A model generated the notes under the pieces. That model was not told the DNA's origin. It searched no databases and was given only the letters and a program-made list of their open reading frames with translations. Made by a program: the position numbers and the translations under genes. From contig NZ_JAETZZ010000010.1 in NCBI RefSeq assembly GCF_022627325.1, forward strand, positions 62,001-126,000: a stretch of 64,000 nucleotides of DNA, in the 5' to 3' direction. This DNA comes from Pseudomonas putida (GTDB taxonomy: Bacteria; Pseudomonadota; Gammaproteobacteria; Pseudomonadales; Pseudomonadaceae). Positions 17,469 to 26,701 of the stretch are shown here, piece by piece; position 1 is the stretch's first letter, and each line of letters begins with the position of its first letter.

Positions 17469-19172
17469 TCAGAACAGGAAATAACGCTGGGCCAGCGGCA
17501 GTTCGCTGGCCGGCTCGCACACCAGCAGTTCGCCGTCGGCGCGTACCTGGTAGGTCTGCGAATCGACTTCGATCACCGGTTGCAACGTGTTGTGGACCAT
17601 GTCGGCCTTGCGTACCTGGCGGCAGCCGTGGGCCACGCCGATCAGGCTCTGCAAGCCCAGTTCCTGGGCCAGGCCACGGTCCATGGCGGCCTGGGGCAGG
17701 AAGGTCATGCGCGTGGCATGGCGGGCAGCACCGAGCGCCCCGAACATGGGCCGGTAATGCACCGGCTGTGGGGTCGGAATCGAACCGTTGATGTCGCCCA
17801 TGGGCGCGGTGACGATCATCCCGCCCTTGATGACCAATGCCGGCTTGACCGCGAAGAAGGCCGGCGACCACAGCACCAGATCAGCCAGCTTGCCCACCTC
17901 CACCGACCCCACCTCATGGGCGATGCCATGGGTCAGCGCCGGGTTGAGGGTGTATTTGGCGATGTAGCGCTTGACCCGGAAGTTGTCGCTGTAGCTGCTG
18001 TCCGGCGCCAGAGGCCCGCGGCGCACCTTCATCTGGTGGGCGACCTGCCAGGTGCGCAGCACCACCTCACCGACGCGGCCCATGGCCTGGGAGTCGGACG
18101 AGGTCATGGCGAACGCGCCCATGTCATGCAGGATGTCTTCGGCGGCGATGGTTTCGCGGCGGATGCGTGACTCGGCGAACGCCACGTCCTCGGCGATGCT
18201 CGGGTCCAGGTGGTGGCAGACCATCAGCATGTCGAGGTGTTCATCGACGGTGTTGACCGTATAAGGCAGGGTCGGGTTGGTCGAGGATGGCAGCACGTTG
18301 GCCTGCCCTGCCGCACGGATGATATCCGGTGCATGGCCGCCGCCGGCCCCTTCGGTGTGGAAGGTATGGATGGTGCGATCACCGATGGCGGCCAGGGTGT
18401 CTTCGATGCAACCGGACTCGTTGAGGGTGTCGGTGTGAATCGCCACCTGGATGTCCATTTCCTCGGCAACGCCCAGGCAGCAGTCGATGGCGGCCGGGGT
18501 AGAGCCCCAGTCCTCGTGCAGCTTCAGGCCCACCGCACCCGCAGCGATCTGCTCGCGCAGCGCGTCAGGACGCGACGCATTGCCCTTGCCCAGCAGGCCG
18601 ATGTTGATCGGCAGGCTGTCGGCCGCCTGGAGCATGCGCGCCAGGTACCAGGGCCCCGGGGTGCAAGTGGTGGCATTGGTACCGGTGGCCGGCCCGGTGC
18701 CACCGCCGATGAACGTGGTGACGCCACTGGTCAGCGCTTCTTCCACCTGCTGAGGGCAGATGAAGTGAATGTGCGAATCGATGCCCCCGGCGGTGACGAT
18801 CTTGCCTTCGGCCGCGATCACCTCCGTGCCTGGGCCCACTGGCACGGTCACGCCCGGCTGCACGTCAGGGTTGCCGGCCTTGCCGATGGCAACGATACGC
18901 CCGTGCTTGACGCCGATATCGGCCTTGACGATACCCCAGTGATCGATGATCAAGGCGTTGGTCAACACCAGGTCCATGGCCTGGGCAGCAAGCATCTGGC
19001 CCTGGCCCATGCCGTCGCGGATGACCTTGCCACCACCGAACTTGACCTCTTCGCCGTAAACCGTGAAGTCCTTCTCCACCTCCACCCACAGCGCAGTGTC
19101 GGCCAGCCGTACACGGTCGCCGACAGTAGGGCCGAACATGTCGGCATAGGCCCGACGTGAAATACGGCTCAT
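17469..19172 (-). CDS. ureC: Urease alpha (catalytic) subunit UreC
   Basis: A 567-residue full-length catalytic subunit. All active-site residues match at Klebsiella numbering: His134 and His136 (DSHIHF), the Lys217 that is carbamylated (VGLKLHEDWG), His246 (VAIHTDTLNESG), His272 (HTFHTEGAGGGH), and the flap Cys319-His320 (MVCHHLDPS). With UreA and UreB it forms the nickel enzyme that splits urea to ammonia and carbamate in the cytosol. The ATG overlaps the ureB stop by 4 bp. No truncation is evident, so the enzyme should be functional. Confidence 0.98.
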   Translation of the reverse strand: MSRISRRAYADMFGPTVGDRVRLADTALWVEVEKDFTVYGEEVKFGGGKVIRDGMGQGQMLAAQAMDLVLTNALIIDHWGIVKADIGVKHGRIVAIGKAGNPDVQPGVTVPVGPGTEVIAAEGKIVTAGGIDSHIHFICPQQVEEALTSGVTTFIGGGTGPATGTNATTCTPGPWYLARMLQAADSLPINIGLLGKGNASRPDALREQIAAGAVGLKLHEDWGSTPAAIDCCLGVAEEMDIQVAIHTDTLNESGCIEDTLAAIGDRTIHTFHTEGAGGGHAPDIIRAAGQANVLPSSTNPTLPYTVNTVDEHLDMLMVCHHLDPSIAEDVAFAESRIRRETIAAEDILHDMGAFAMTSSDSQAMGRVGEVVLRTWQVAHQMKVRRGPLAPDSSYSDNFRVKRYIAKYTLNPALTHGIAHEVGSVEVGKLADLVLWSPAFFAVKPALVIKGGMIVTAPMGDINGSIPTPQPVHYRPMFGALGAARHATRMTFLPQAAMDRGLAQELGLQSLIGVAHGCRQVRKADMVHNTLQPVIEVDSQTYQVRADGELLVCEPASELPLAQRYFLF

Positions 19173-19486
19173 GCCTGGCCCTCCAGTGCGCCCATCACTT
19201 TGCCCTGAAAGCCATACACCTCGCGCTTGCCGGCGTAGGCGACCAGCTGCACGGTACGCGCCTGGCCCGGTTCGAAGCGCACGGCAGTGCCGGCCGGAAT
19301 GTCGAGACGAAAGCCGCGGCTAGGCGCGCGGTCGAACACCAGGGCATCGTTGACCTCGTAAAAGTGGTAATGCGAGCCCACCTGCACCGGCCGGTCGCCA
19401 TGATTGGCCACGTTGACACTGACCGTTTCGCGGCCGGCGTTGAGTTCGATGTCGCCGGCGGCGACCTGGATTTCACCTGGGATCAT
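19169..19486 (-). CDS. ureB: Urease beta subunit UreB
   Basis: A 105-residue structural subunit from the ATG at 19486, which has a GAGGAG site upstream; the open frame reaches 12 codons further but those match nothing. It begins MIPGEIQVAAGDIELNAGRE and contains GSHYHFYEVNDALVFDR, both strong UreB signatures. The stop overlaps ureC by 4 bp. In some P. putida strains an acetyltransferase gene lies between ureA and ureB; none is present here, the gap being 19 bp. Confidence 0.96.
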   Translation of the reverse strand: MIPGEIQVAAGDIELNAGRETVSVNVANHGDRPVQVGSHYHFYEVNDALVFDRAPSRGFRLDIPAGTAVRFEPGQARTVQLVAYAGKREVYGFQGKVMGALEGQA

Positions 19487-19505
19487 GCTGGGCTCCTCAG
19501 CCAGG

Positions 19506-19808
19506 TCAGACGATGGGGTCATGCACGGTCACCAGCTTGGTGCCGTCAGGGAAGGTGGCTTCGACCTGCACGTCATGGAGCATCTCGGGCACACCGTCCA
19601 TGACGTGCTCGCGGCCGATCACTTCCCGGCCCAGGCTCATCAGCTCGGCTACCGTACGCCCATCACGGGCGCCTTCGAGCACTGCGGCGCTGATCAGCGC
19701 CACCGCCTCGGGGTAGTTGAGCTTCAGGCCACGGGCCAGGCGCCGTTCCGCCAACAGTGCGGCAGTGAACAGCAGCAGTTTGTCTTTCTCTCTCGGGGTC
19801 AGCTCCAT
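19506..19808 (-). CDS. ureA: Urease gamma subunit UreA
   Basis: A 100-residue gamma subunit of the expected length, starting MELTPREKDKLLLFTAALLA and holding LNYPEAVALISAAVLEGARDG and the conserved C-terminal VEATFPDGTKLVTVHDPI. It associates with UreB and UreC in the trimeric enzyme. It follows ureD by 9 bp. Confidence 0.97.
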   Translation of the reverse strand: MELTPREKDKLLLFTAALLAERRLARGLKLNYPEAVALISAAVLEGARDGRTVAELMSLGREVIGREHVMDGVPEMLHDVQVEATFPDGTKLVTVHDPIV

Positions 19809-19817
19809 GGCGCTCTC

Positions 19818-20651
19818 TCAAGTGGCCCAGATGCGCGGCGGGCACGCCGGCAGGCCGAGGACGGCCGGCCGCAGGACGTGCCAGAGGCGCTGCAGGGTGT
19901 GTTGCAGATGTTGGTTGTCGTGGTCCAGCAGGCGAATCACCAGCAGCGAACCGAGCAAGGTGGCGCCGCCTGGCGTTTTCAGTTCATCAAGCAGAGGCCG
20001 CACCGTTTCCAGCACGGTTGGATCTGCCGGGTAGGCACAGAAAGTGGCGAGCAAGGGGTGCCCGCCGAGCTTGTCGAGTTGGCCCCCGGTGATGCGCAGG
20101 CGCTCGCTCAAGCCAGGGTCGTCGGGCACCTCGATGCTAAGACGGCTGTCCAGCGCGCCCTGAGCGAAACGCTCGCCCATCACCGGTCGGCCCAAGCAGA
20201 GCGTCTCCCAGGCCAGCAGGCGAGCACCGGGCTCAAGGATGAAGCGGCTGTCGAGGCTGGCCCGTGCACCGGAAAAGAAAATGCTGTCCTGGGGCAGCCA
20301 CTCCAGGGTGCTGCCCGCTTGCAGATGAAAACGTTGGGTCAGCCATGCGGTGGGGCCGATACTTCGATAAAACTTGCTGGCGCCGGGCATGGTCAGCAAT
20401 GCATGGCTGCCAGGCTCTAGCTGAAGATCCAGTTCCAGGCGATCACCGGCAACGATGCCCCCTGGCGGGTGCAGCACATAGACGTGGCACGGCGCACCCT
20501 CCGGGTAGAACGGCCGCTGCACCAAAAGCGGGCCAAAATGACGGCGCGCACCAAGGCGGGTCACGCCAGCACGCTCGACAAAGCGCAACTGCAGGTAGGC
20601 GCTCCATCCTGCATCATGTTCAGATTTTTCGACGCGCTCCGCCAGCAACAT
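19818..20651 (-). CDS. ureD: Urease accessory protein UreD (UreH)
   Basis: About 277 residues from the ATG at 20651, chosen because a CAGGGG stretch precedes it and because the family core (GWSAYLQLRFVERAGVTRLG) starts soon after; the frame is open 19 codons further upstream. Typical elements are GPLLVQRPFYPEGAPCHVYVLHPPGG and PGASKFYRS. UreD is the first chaperone to bind apo-urease and provides the path for nickel entry. It is the first gene of the operon, so the promoter should lie in 20652-20980. Confidence 0.92.
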   Translation of the reverse strand: MLLAERVEKSEHDAGWSAYLQLRFVERAGVTRLGARRHFGPLLVQRPFYPEGAPCHVYVLHPPGGIVAGDRLELDLQLEPGSHALLTMPGASKFYRSIGPTAWLTQRFHLQAGSTLEWLPQDSIFFSGARASLDSRFILEPGARLLAWETLCLGRPVMGERFAQGALDSRLSIEVPDDPGLSERLRITGGQLDKLGGHPLLATFCAYPADPTVLETVRPLLDELKTPGGATLLGSLLVIRLLDHDNQHLQHTLQRLWHVLRPAVLGLPACPPRIWAT

Positions 20652-20980
20652 CCTATAGCCCCTGATTTTCACGGCCTCATGACCGTTGCGAGCACCAGCG
20701 CCGCGCACTGACGTGCTGCAGGCCTGACCACTCGATCAAATTCGATTGGCTGGGATATAGCAGTTTGCGGGCCAACTACGCAGGTGAAGCCACATGAAAC
20801 ATAATGCGCAAGGCTCTGGCGTGGGGCATGCCCGCTCATGACGCACGACACCAGGGCACGCATCAGCCCTGTTTCGGTGCTCGAATCAGCCAGGGTGTTT
20901 CCCCGCGAACAGGACAGCCCGCCGCCACAATCGGTAGACTGGCAACCCAGTCACATACCGTCCACGGCCAAGGAACCGCC
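20652..20980. other. 329-bp divergent intergenic region upstream of ureD
   Basis: This is the expected site of the urease promoter (leftward) and of a promoter for the glyoxalase-fold gene (rightward). A stretch near 20736-20765 is AT-rich. No convincing sigma-54 or NtrC site facing ureD was found, and no gene is seen. Confidence 0.45.
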
Positions 20981-21358
20981 ATGCCTCTCGCCCCTGCCAT
21001 CCCCATCCTGCGTATTTTCTCGGTCGAAAAGGCCAAGGAGTTCTACCTCGACTTCCTCGGCTTCACCCTGGACTGGGAGCACCGCTTCAGCCCGGACCTG
21101 CCTTTGTATGCCCAAATTCATCGGGACGGCCTGATCCTGCACCTGAGCGAGCACCACGGCGACGCGTGCCCAGGCTCGACGGTGTTTGCTCGCACCGACG
21201 AACTGCTGGCACTGCAACGTGAACTGCAGGACAAGCAGTACGGCTATGCCCGCCCACAGGCTGAGCGTGTCGATTGGGGCCTGCAGATGCAGATACGCGA
21301 CCCGTTCGGCAACCTGCTGCGTTTCTGCCAACAGATCGATGACGAGGCCGCGCCATGA
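20981..21358 (+). CDS. Glyoxalase/bleomycin-resistance fold protein
   Basis: A 125-residue single VOC-fold domain from the ATG at 20981 (AAGGAACCGCC upstream). It starts PLAPAIPILRIFSVEKAKEF and continues FYLDFLGFTLDWEHRF, LILHLSEHHGDACPG and QIRDPFGNLLRFCQ, the order seen in the small glyoxalase superfamily proteins related to Ble. The substrate is unknown: it may bind an antibiotic-like molecule or isomerise a small carbonyl. The following gene overlaps by 4 bp. Confidence 0.8.
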   Translation: MPLAPAIPILRIFSVEKAKEFYLDFLGFTLDWEHRFSPDLPLYAQIHRDGLILHLSEHHGDACPGSTVFARTDELLALQRELQDKQYGYARPQAERVDWGLQMQIRDPFGNLLRFCQQIDDEAAP

Positions 21359-21717
21359 AAGCATTGGGCAAACGCGAACTGGCGCGCCTTGAGCGTGAAC
21401 TGGTGGCATGCCTGACCGACGCATGCGAAACGGCCAAGGCACAGATCGTCGGGTTCAGTTGGCTGACCCATCGCCTGGACCCTGATCAGTTCCCTGCCAG
21501 CTTGCGCATCACCTGGGTCTTCGAGCGCGAAGTCGACAAGGCCGCAGCGCTGGCGGGTGATGCCAAGGCACGCATGCTCAAGCTGACGGCCCAGGCGCTG
21601 GACGAAGCAGGAGTAGCGCTGGATCACCCGGCATGGCATGTGCGCTTTGACAGCGAAGAGGCGTGTGAGCGAAGCCATGGCGGGGATTGGAACAGGCGCC
21701 TCGGTGCTGCGCGCTAG
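21355..21717 (+). CDS. Conserved hypothetical protein coupled to the glyoxalase-fold gene
   Basis: A 120-residue soluble protein with no recognised domain. It begins MKALGKRELARLERELVACL, is rich in acidic and basic helices, and has a central SLRITWVFEREVDKAAALAG segment. No signal peptide or membrane segment. The ATGA overlap with the upstream gene implies that both are made together, so it may act with the VOC protein; nothing in the sequence tells how. Confidence 0.7.
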   Translation: MKALGKRELARLERELVACLTDACETAKAQIVGFSWLTHRLDPDQFPASLRITWVFEREVDKAAALAGDAKARMLKLTAQALDEAGVALDHPAWHVRFDSEEACERSHGGDWNRRLGAAR

Positions 21718-21905
21718 CGCTGGAGGCAGTCACATGGCGCAATGCTGGCCCTGATCGGCCAAGGACACCGCAAATCCATCGCCAGCCCCGCGCCCCCAAT
21801 TCGTGACTGGGCGTTCCCGATCCGCGGCGGATGTATTATCGTGGCGAGGTGCGCATATAACAGCAGCCCGAGCGATCGGGCACTTGCAAGACAATCGAGG
21901 GTGTC

Positions 21906-22925
21906 ATGAGTAACGAAAGCATTAACTGGGACAAGCTGGGTTTCGACTACATCAAGACCGACAAGCGCTACCTGTCCGTATGGCGCAACGGTGAGTGGGA
22001 CAAAGGCACCCTGACCGAAGACAATGTGCTGCACATCAGTGAAGGCTCCACTGCCCTGCACTATGGCCAGCAGTGCTTCGAAGGCCTGAAGGCCTACCGC
22101 TGCAAAGACGGCTCGATCAACCTGTTCCGCCCTGACCAGAACGCCGCCCGCATGCAGCGCAGCTGCGCTCGCCTGCTGATGCCGCACGTGCCAACCGATG
22201 TGTTCATCGAGGCCTGCAAGCAAGTGGTCAAGGCCAACGAGAAATTCGTCCCGCCACACGGCAAGGGTGCCCTGTACCTGCGCCCGTTCGTGATCGGCAC
22301 CGGCGATAACATCGGCGTGCGCACCGCCCCCGAGTTCATCTTCTCGGTATTCGCCATCCCGGTTGGCTCGTACTTCAAAGGCGGCATGAAGCCGCACAAC
22401 TTCCAGATTTCCAGCTTCGACCGCGCCGCGCCACAGGGCACCGGCGCCGCCAAGGTCGGCGGCAACTATGCAGCCAGCCTGCAGCCAGGTGCTGAAGCCA
22501 AGAAAGCCAACTTCGCCGACGCCATCTACCTCGATCCGCTGACCCACACCAAGATCGAGGAAGTCGGCTCGGCTAACTTCTTCGGCATCACCGCCAACAA
22601 TGAATTCATCACCCCGAAATCGGCCTCGGTACTGCCAGGTATCACCCGCCTGTCGCTGATGGAACTGGCGTCCTCGCGCCTGGGCCTGACCGTGATCGAA
22701 GGCGATGTCGAAATCAACAAGCTCGACCGCTTCATCGAAGCGGGTGCCTGCGGTACCGCCGCGGTGATCACCCCGATCGGTGGCATCGAGTACAACGGCA
22801 AGCTGCACGTGTTCCACGACCTGGAAAAAGTCGGCCCGGTCACCCAGAAGCTCTATAACGAGCTGACCGGCATTCAGAGTGGCGACGTCGAAGCACCGGC
22901 TGGCTGGATCGTCAAGGTCGCCTGA
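21906..22925 (+). CDS. ilvE: Branched-chain amino acid aminotransferase
   Basis: A 339-residue fold-type IV PLP enzyme. The cofactor lysine is Lys183 in GAAKVGGNYAASL, and the phosphate-binding region is represented by SANFFGITANNEF and AGACGTAAVITP. It transfers amino groups between glutamate and 2-ketoisovalerate, 2-ketoisocaproate or 2-keto-3-methylvalerate, the last step of Val, Leu and Ile synthesis. The length matches the longer (about 340-residue) bacterial/eukaryote-like branch rather than the 309-residue E. coli form. A strong terminator follows. Confidence 0.95.
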   Translation: MSNESINWDKLGFDYIKTDKRYLSVWRNGEWDKGTLTEDNVLHISEGSTALHYGQQCFEGLKAYRCKDGSINLFRPDQNAARMQRSCARLLMPHVPTDVFIEACKQVVKANEKFVPPHGKGALYLRPFVIGTGDNIGVRTAPEFIFSVFAIPVGSYFKGGMKPHNFQISSFDRAAPQGTGAAKVGGNYAASLQPGAEAKKANFADAIYLDPLTHTKIEEVGSANFFGITANNEFITPKSASVLPGITRLSLMELASSRLGLTVIEGDVEINKLDRFIEAGACGTAAVITPIGGIEYNGKLHVFHDLEKVGPVTQKLYNELTGIQSGDVEAPAGWIVKVA

Positions 22926-22949
22926 GCCTTCGCACCACGCCGAACCGCA

Positions 22950-22980
22950 GGGCATGCCAGACGCTGGCATGCCCTTTTTT
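22950..22980 (+). terminator. Rho-independent terminator of ilvE
   Basis: A perfect 11-bp stem (gggcatgccag/ctggcatgccc) with loop acg is followed by six T residues, 24 bp after the ilvE stop. Confidence 0.92.
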
Positions 22981-23132
22981 CTGCCTGATAGGTCCGGCCT
23001 CATCGCTGGCAGGCCGCCTCCCGCGCAATTGCGTCAACTTTAGCCAATCTGCAGCCAGATGAATTTTTCTTAAATTCCCGGCAGTCTATTCTTTGGCACA
23101 ATCAAGCCTCCACTAGACGCCCAGGAACCAGC

Positions 23133-23813
23133 ATGCCACGCGTACTGACCATCGAAGACGACGCCGTCACCGGCCAGGAAATCGTCGCCGAACTCACCAG
23201 CCACGGTCTGGAAGTGGATTGGGCAGACAATGGCCGTGAAGGCCTGGCCAAAGCCATCGGCGGCGGCTATGACCTGATCACCCTGGACCGCATGCTGCCT
23301 GAGGTCGATGGCCTGACCATCGTCACCACCCTGCGCAACCTTAAAATCGCAACGCCAATCCTGATGATCAGCGCACTGTCCGACGTCGATGAGCGTGTGC
23401 GAGGCTTGCGTGCCGGTGGCGACGACTACCTGACCAAGCCGTTCGCCTCCGACGAGATGGCTGCACGGGTGGAAGTGCTGCTGCGGCGCAACAGCGTGCC
23501 GATGACCCAGACCCGACTGCAGGTCGCCGACCTGCAACTGGACCTGATCAGCCATGAGGCCCGCCGCGGCGACCAGACGCTCAACCTGTTGCCCACCGAG
23601 TACAAACTGCTGGAGTACCTGATGCGCCACAGCGGCCAGGTGATCACGCGGATGATGATCTTCGAGGAAGTCTGGGGCTACCACTTCGACCCTGGCACCA
23701 ACCTGATCGATGTGCATATCGGCCGCCTGCGCAAGAAGATCGATTCCCCCGGGCAAGCGCCGCTGATCCGTACCGTACGGGGCTCCGGCTATGCCATTGC
23801 TGAACCCAACTAA
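23133..23813 (+). CDS. OmpR-family response regulator
   Basis: A 226-residue regulator. The receiver domain covers residues 1-120 with the acidic pair in TIEDDAV, phospho-acceptor Asp52 (TLDRMLPEVDG) and the conserved lysine in DDYLTKPFA. A winged-helix DNA-binding domain follows (LLPTEYKLLEYLMRHSGQVITR, DVHIGRLRKKID). The last 23 bp overlap the sensor kinase gene. The signal and targets are unknown; heavy-metal and envelope-stress regulators of the CusR/TctD group share this layout. Confidence 0.93.
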   Translation: MPRVLTIEDDAVTGQEIVAELTSHGLEVDWADNGREGLAKAIGGGYDLITLDRMLPEVDGLTIVTTLRNLKIATPILMISALSDVDERVRGLRAGGDDYLTKPFASDEMAARVEVLLRRNSVPMTQTRLQVADLQLDLISHEARRGDQTLNLLPTEYKLLEYLMRHSGQVITRMMIFEEVWGYHFDPGTNLIDVHIGRLRKKIDSPGQAPLIRTVRGSGYAIAEPN

Positions 23814-25182
23814 GGGCTGGAGCTCCTCGACCAGCCGCCTGCTGGCGTTGTACAGCTTCCTCTTCGTGGCCTGGAGCAGCATCCTCATGGGGGTGCTGTA
23901 TTTCGAGGTGTCCAGCTACCTGAACAAGCTTACCCGCCACTCCATGCTGCAGCGCCAGCACCTGTTCGCACACATGAGCGGCAAGCAGCTGGACGACGCC
24001 CTGATCGCCAGCCAGGCATTCGAGGAGCGTGCCTTCGATGCCTACGGCCTGTTCGACGCCCAGCTCAATCCGATCGGCGGGCGCATCCGTGCTATCCCGC
24101 CGGAACTGGGCCTGGACGGCAAGGTGCATGAACTCGAGCGCTGCCTGGACGCCGATGACCCGCACATGCCGCGTGACAGCTGCGACGCGGTGGCAATCAA
24201 GGTTCAGGACGGCCGCTGGCTGGTACTGCTGCGCGACAACGGCTCGTTGTTCGTGGTGACACGCATCATCCTGCACGCCTTGCTATGGGGCATATCGCTG
24301 ACACTCATCCCTGGCTTCGCTGGCTGGTACATGCTGCGGCGCAGGCCTTTGAAACGCATTCGCGCGATACAGGCGCAGGCAGAGCTGATCGTCGCCGGCG
24401 ACCTCACCCACCGCCTGCCACTGTCGGCCCGGCGCGACGAACTGGACATGCTGGCAGCCATCGTCAACGCCATGCTTGACCGGATCGAACGGCTGATGCA
24501 CGAGGTCAAGGGCGTGTGCGACAACATTGCCCACGACCTGCGCACACCGCTCACCCGCCTGCGAGCGCAGCTGTACCGCATCCGCCAGCAGAGCGGTTTG
24601 GACTCAGCGCAAGCCGAAGCACTGGACCAGGCCATCGGCGAAACCGATACCCTGATGGCACGTTTTCGTGGCCTGTTGCGCATCAGTGAGCTGGAGGATC
24701 GCCAGCGCCGCGCCGGCTTCATTGAGCTTCACCCGCGTGAGTTGCTGGTGGAGTTGCACGATTTCTACCTGCCCCTGGCTGAAGATGGCGGCATCCGCCT
24801 GCAGCTGCAGCAGCCTGAGCACCTGGCGGCGCTGCATGGGGACCGTGAGTTGCTGTTCGAAGCGCTGGCCAACCTGGTGGGCAATGCCATCAAGTTCACG
24901 CCAGAAGGTGGCCGGGTAGCCATTACCGCGACGCAGGACGAGGCAGGCGTGCATATCGCTATCGAGGACAGCGGACCTGGGATTCCGGAACAAGAGCGCA
25001 CTGCAGTGCTGAAGCGGTTCTATCGCAGCGATGAAGGCCACCGCCACCCGGGGTTCGGGCTCGGTTTGTCGATCGTTGCGGCGATCGTCGACTTGCACGG
25101 GTTTGGGCTGGAGGTGGGTGACAGTGAGCTGGGTGGGGCCAAGCTGGTCTTGCATTGCCCGTTGCCGGGGTTGCCGAGGTAA
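23791..25182 (+). CDS. Sensor histidine kinase, partner of the upstream OmpR-type regulator
   Basis: A 463-residue membrane kinase. Helix 1 is near residues 17-38 (LLALYSFLFVAWSSILMGVL) and helix 2 near 159-181 (IILHALLWGISLTLIPGFAG), with a periplasmic sensing part of about 120 residues between that holds two cysteines (Cys118 and Cys131). HAMP follows, then the H-box with His248 (NIAHDLRTPLTRL), the N-box NLVGNAIKFTPEGG and the G-boxes (DSGPGIP, GFGLGLSIV). It should phosphorylate the regulator encoded just before it. The ligand is not evident. Confidence 0.92.
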   Translation: MPLLNPTKGWSSSTSRLLALYSFLFVAWSSILMGVLYFEVSSYLNKLTRHSMLQRQHLFAHMSGKQLDDALIASQAFEERAFDAYGLFDAQLNPIGGRIRAIPPELGLDGKVHELERCLDADDPHMPRDSCDAVAIKVQDGRWLVLLRDNGSLFVVTRIILHALLWGISLTLIPGFAGWYMLRRRPLKRIRAIQAQAELIVAGDLTHRLPLSARRDELDMLAAIVNAMLDRIERLMHEVKGVCDNIAHDLRTPLTRLRAQLYRIRQQSGLDSAQAEALDQAIGETDTLMARFRGLLRISELEDRQRRAGFIELHPRELLVELHDFYLPLAEDGGIRLQLQQPEHLAALHGDRELLFEALANLVGNAIKFTPEGGRVAITATQDEAGVHIAIEDSGPGIPEQERTAVLKRFYRSDEGHRHPGFGLGLSIVAAIVDLHGFGLEVGDSELGGAKLVLHCPLPGLPR

Positions 25183-25206
25183 AAGCGGGGACTGCCGTGC
25201 AGCCCA

Positions 25207-25300
25207 CGCCGGCAAGCCCACCACGACAGCACGACCGTCAAGCCCTGCGCAATACCTGTGGGAGCCGGCTTGCCGGCGATGGGGCCGCTAAGCGGCCCCC
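25207..25300. repeat. REPIN-type pair of P. putida REP palindromes
   Basis: An inverted pair, cgccggcaagcc (25207-25218) and ggcttgccggcg (25267-25278), lies between the kinase and cysS stop codons. The right half is a classic putida REP that starts cctgtgggagccggc and ends in a GC hairpin, ggggccgct/agcggcccc (25281-25299), which may work as a two-way terminator for the convergent genes. Confidence 0.75.
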
Positions 25301-25309
25301 TTTACATCA

Positions 25310-26692
25310 TCAGTCAGCCAGACGCCAGGTAGTGCCACCCTTGCCGTCTTCCAGCACCACGCCCATGGCGGTCAGCTGGTCACGGATCCGGTCGGACTCT
25401 GCCCAGTTCTTGTCGGCTCGCGCCTGCAGACGCGCCTGGATCAGCGCCTCCACTTCAGCCGCATCGACCTTGCCCTCAGCCCCTGCACGCAGGAAGTCAT
25501 CGGCCTCCAGCTGCAGCACACCCAGCACATCACCCAGCTCGCGCAGGCGACCGGCCAGGCCAGCAGCCGCATCCGGGTCGCTGTCGCGCAGGCGGTTGAT
25601 TTCGCGCACCAGGTCGAACAGCACGGCACAGGCTTCGGGGGTGTTGAAGTCGTCGTTCATCGCCACGCTGAAGCGCTCGACGAATTCCTCACCACCCTTG
25701 GCTGCCACACGCGGCAAACCCCGCAGTGCGTGATAGAAGCGCTCCAAGGCACCTTTGGCATCACGCAGGCTGTCTTCGGAGTAGTTGATAGCACTGCGGT
25801 AGTGACTGGCCACCAGCAGGTAGCGCACCACCTCCGGGTGGTATACGTCGAGCACGTCACGGATGGTGAAGAAGTTGTTCAATGACTTGGACATCTTCTC
25901 GCCATTGATGCGGATCATGCCGCAATGCATCCAGGCATTGGCGTACTGCTTGCCGGTCGCCGCTTCGCTCTGGGCGATTTCGTTCTCGTGGTGCGGGAAC
26001 TCCAGGTCGCTGCCGCCACCGTGGATGTCGAAGCTCTCGCCCAGGCAGCAGGTGGACATCACCGAGCACTCGATGTGCCAGCCCGGACGGCCCGGCCCCC
26101 ACGGCGAATCCCAGTACGGCTCGCCCGGCTTGACGCCCTTCCACAGGACGAAGTCGAGCGGGTCCTGCTTGGCCTCATCGACCTCGATGCGGGCACCGAT
26201 GCGCAGGTCCTCGATCTTCTTGCGCGACAGCTTGCCGTAGCCGACGAACTTGCCGACCCGGTAGTACACGTCGCCATTGCCGGGCGCGTAGGCGTAGCCC
26301 TTGTCGATCAAGGTCTGGATCATCGCGTGCATGCCGGCGATATGGTCGGTGGCACGCGGTTCCTGGTCCGGTTTGAGGATGTTCAGGCGCCGTTCGTCCT
26401 CGTGCATCGCATCGATCATGCGGGCTGTGAGCGCGTCGAAGGTTTCGCCGTTCTCGTTGGCCCGGTTGATGATCTTGTCATCGATGTCGGTGATGTTGCG
26501 CACATAGGTCAGCTCATAGCCGCTCTTGCGCAGCCAACGGGTGACCAGGTCGAAGGCCACCATGCTGCGGCCATGGCCCAGGTGGCAGTAGTCGTACACG
26601 GTCATGCCGCACACGTACATACGCACCTTGTTGCCATCGAGCGGCTTGAAGACTTCCTTGGTTTTGCTCAGCGTGTTGTAGATGGTAAGCAC
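25310..26692 (-). CDS. cysS: Cysteinyl-tRNA synthetase
   Basis: A 460-residue class I aminoacyl-tRNA synthetase. Zinc ligands include Cys28 (MYVCGMTVYDY) and the later CSVMSTCCLG and FPHHENEIAQ segments; the HIGH motif is present as HLGH at residues 37-40, and KMSKS appears as GEKMSKSLN near residue 266. It charges tRNA-Cys in the cytosol. The gene follows glnS by 9 bp on the same strand, so the two synthetase genes are probably co-transcribed. Confidence 0.97.
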   Translation of the reverse strand: MLTIYNTLSKTKEVFKPLDGNKVRMYVCGMTVYDYCHLGHGRSMVAFDLVTRWLRKSGYELTYVRNITDIDDKIINRANENGETFDALTARMIDAMHEDERRLNILKPDQEPRATDHIAGMHAMIQTLIDKGYAYAPGNGDVYYRVGKFVGYGKLSRKKIEDLRIGARIEVDEAKQDPLDFVLWKGVKPGEPYWDSPWGPGRPGWHIECSVMSTCCLGESFDIHGGGSDLEFPHHENEIAQSEAATGKQYANAWMHCGMIRINGEKMSKSLNNFFTIRDVLDVYHPEVVRYLLVASHYRSAINYSEDSLRDAKGALERFYHALRGLPRVAAKGGEEFVERFSVAMNDDFNTPEACAVLFDLVREINRLRDSDPDAAAGLAGRLRELGDVLGVLQLEADDFLRAGAEGKVDAAEVEALIQARLQARADKNWAESDRIRDQLTAMGVVLEDGKGGTTWRLAD

Positions 26693-26701
26693 GGCGGTTC
26701 C

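Noticed and set aside
20817..20831. Possible sigma-54 promoter (tggcgtggggcatgc) near the urease operon
   Set aside because: It keeps the GG and GC spacing but points away from ureD, misses several consensus bases and is about 150 bp from the next gene, so chance is likely.
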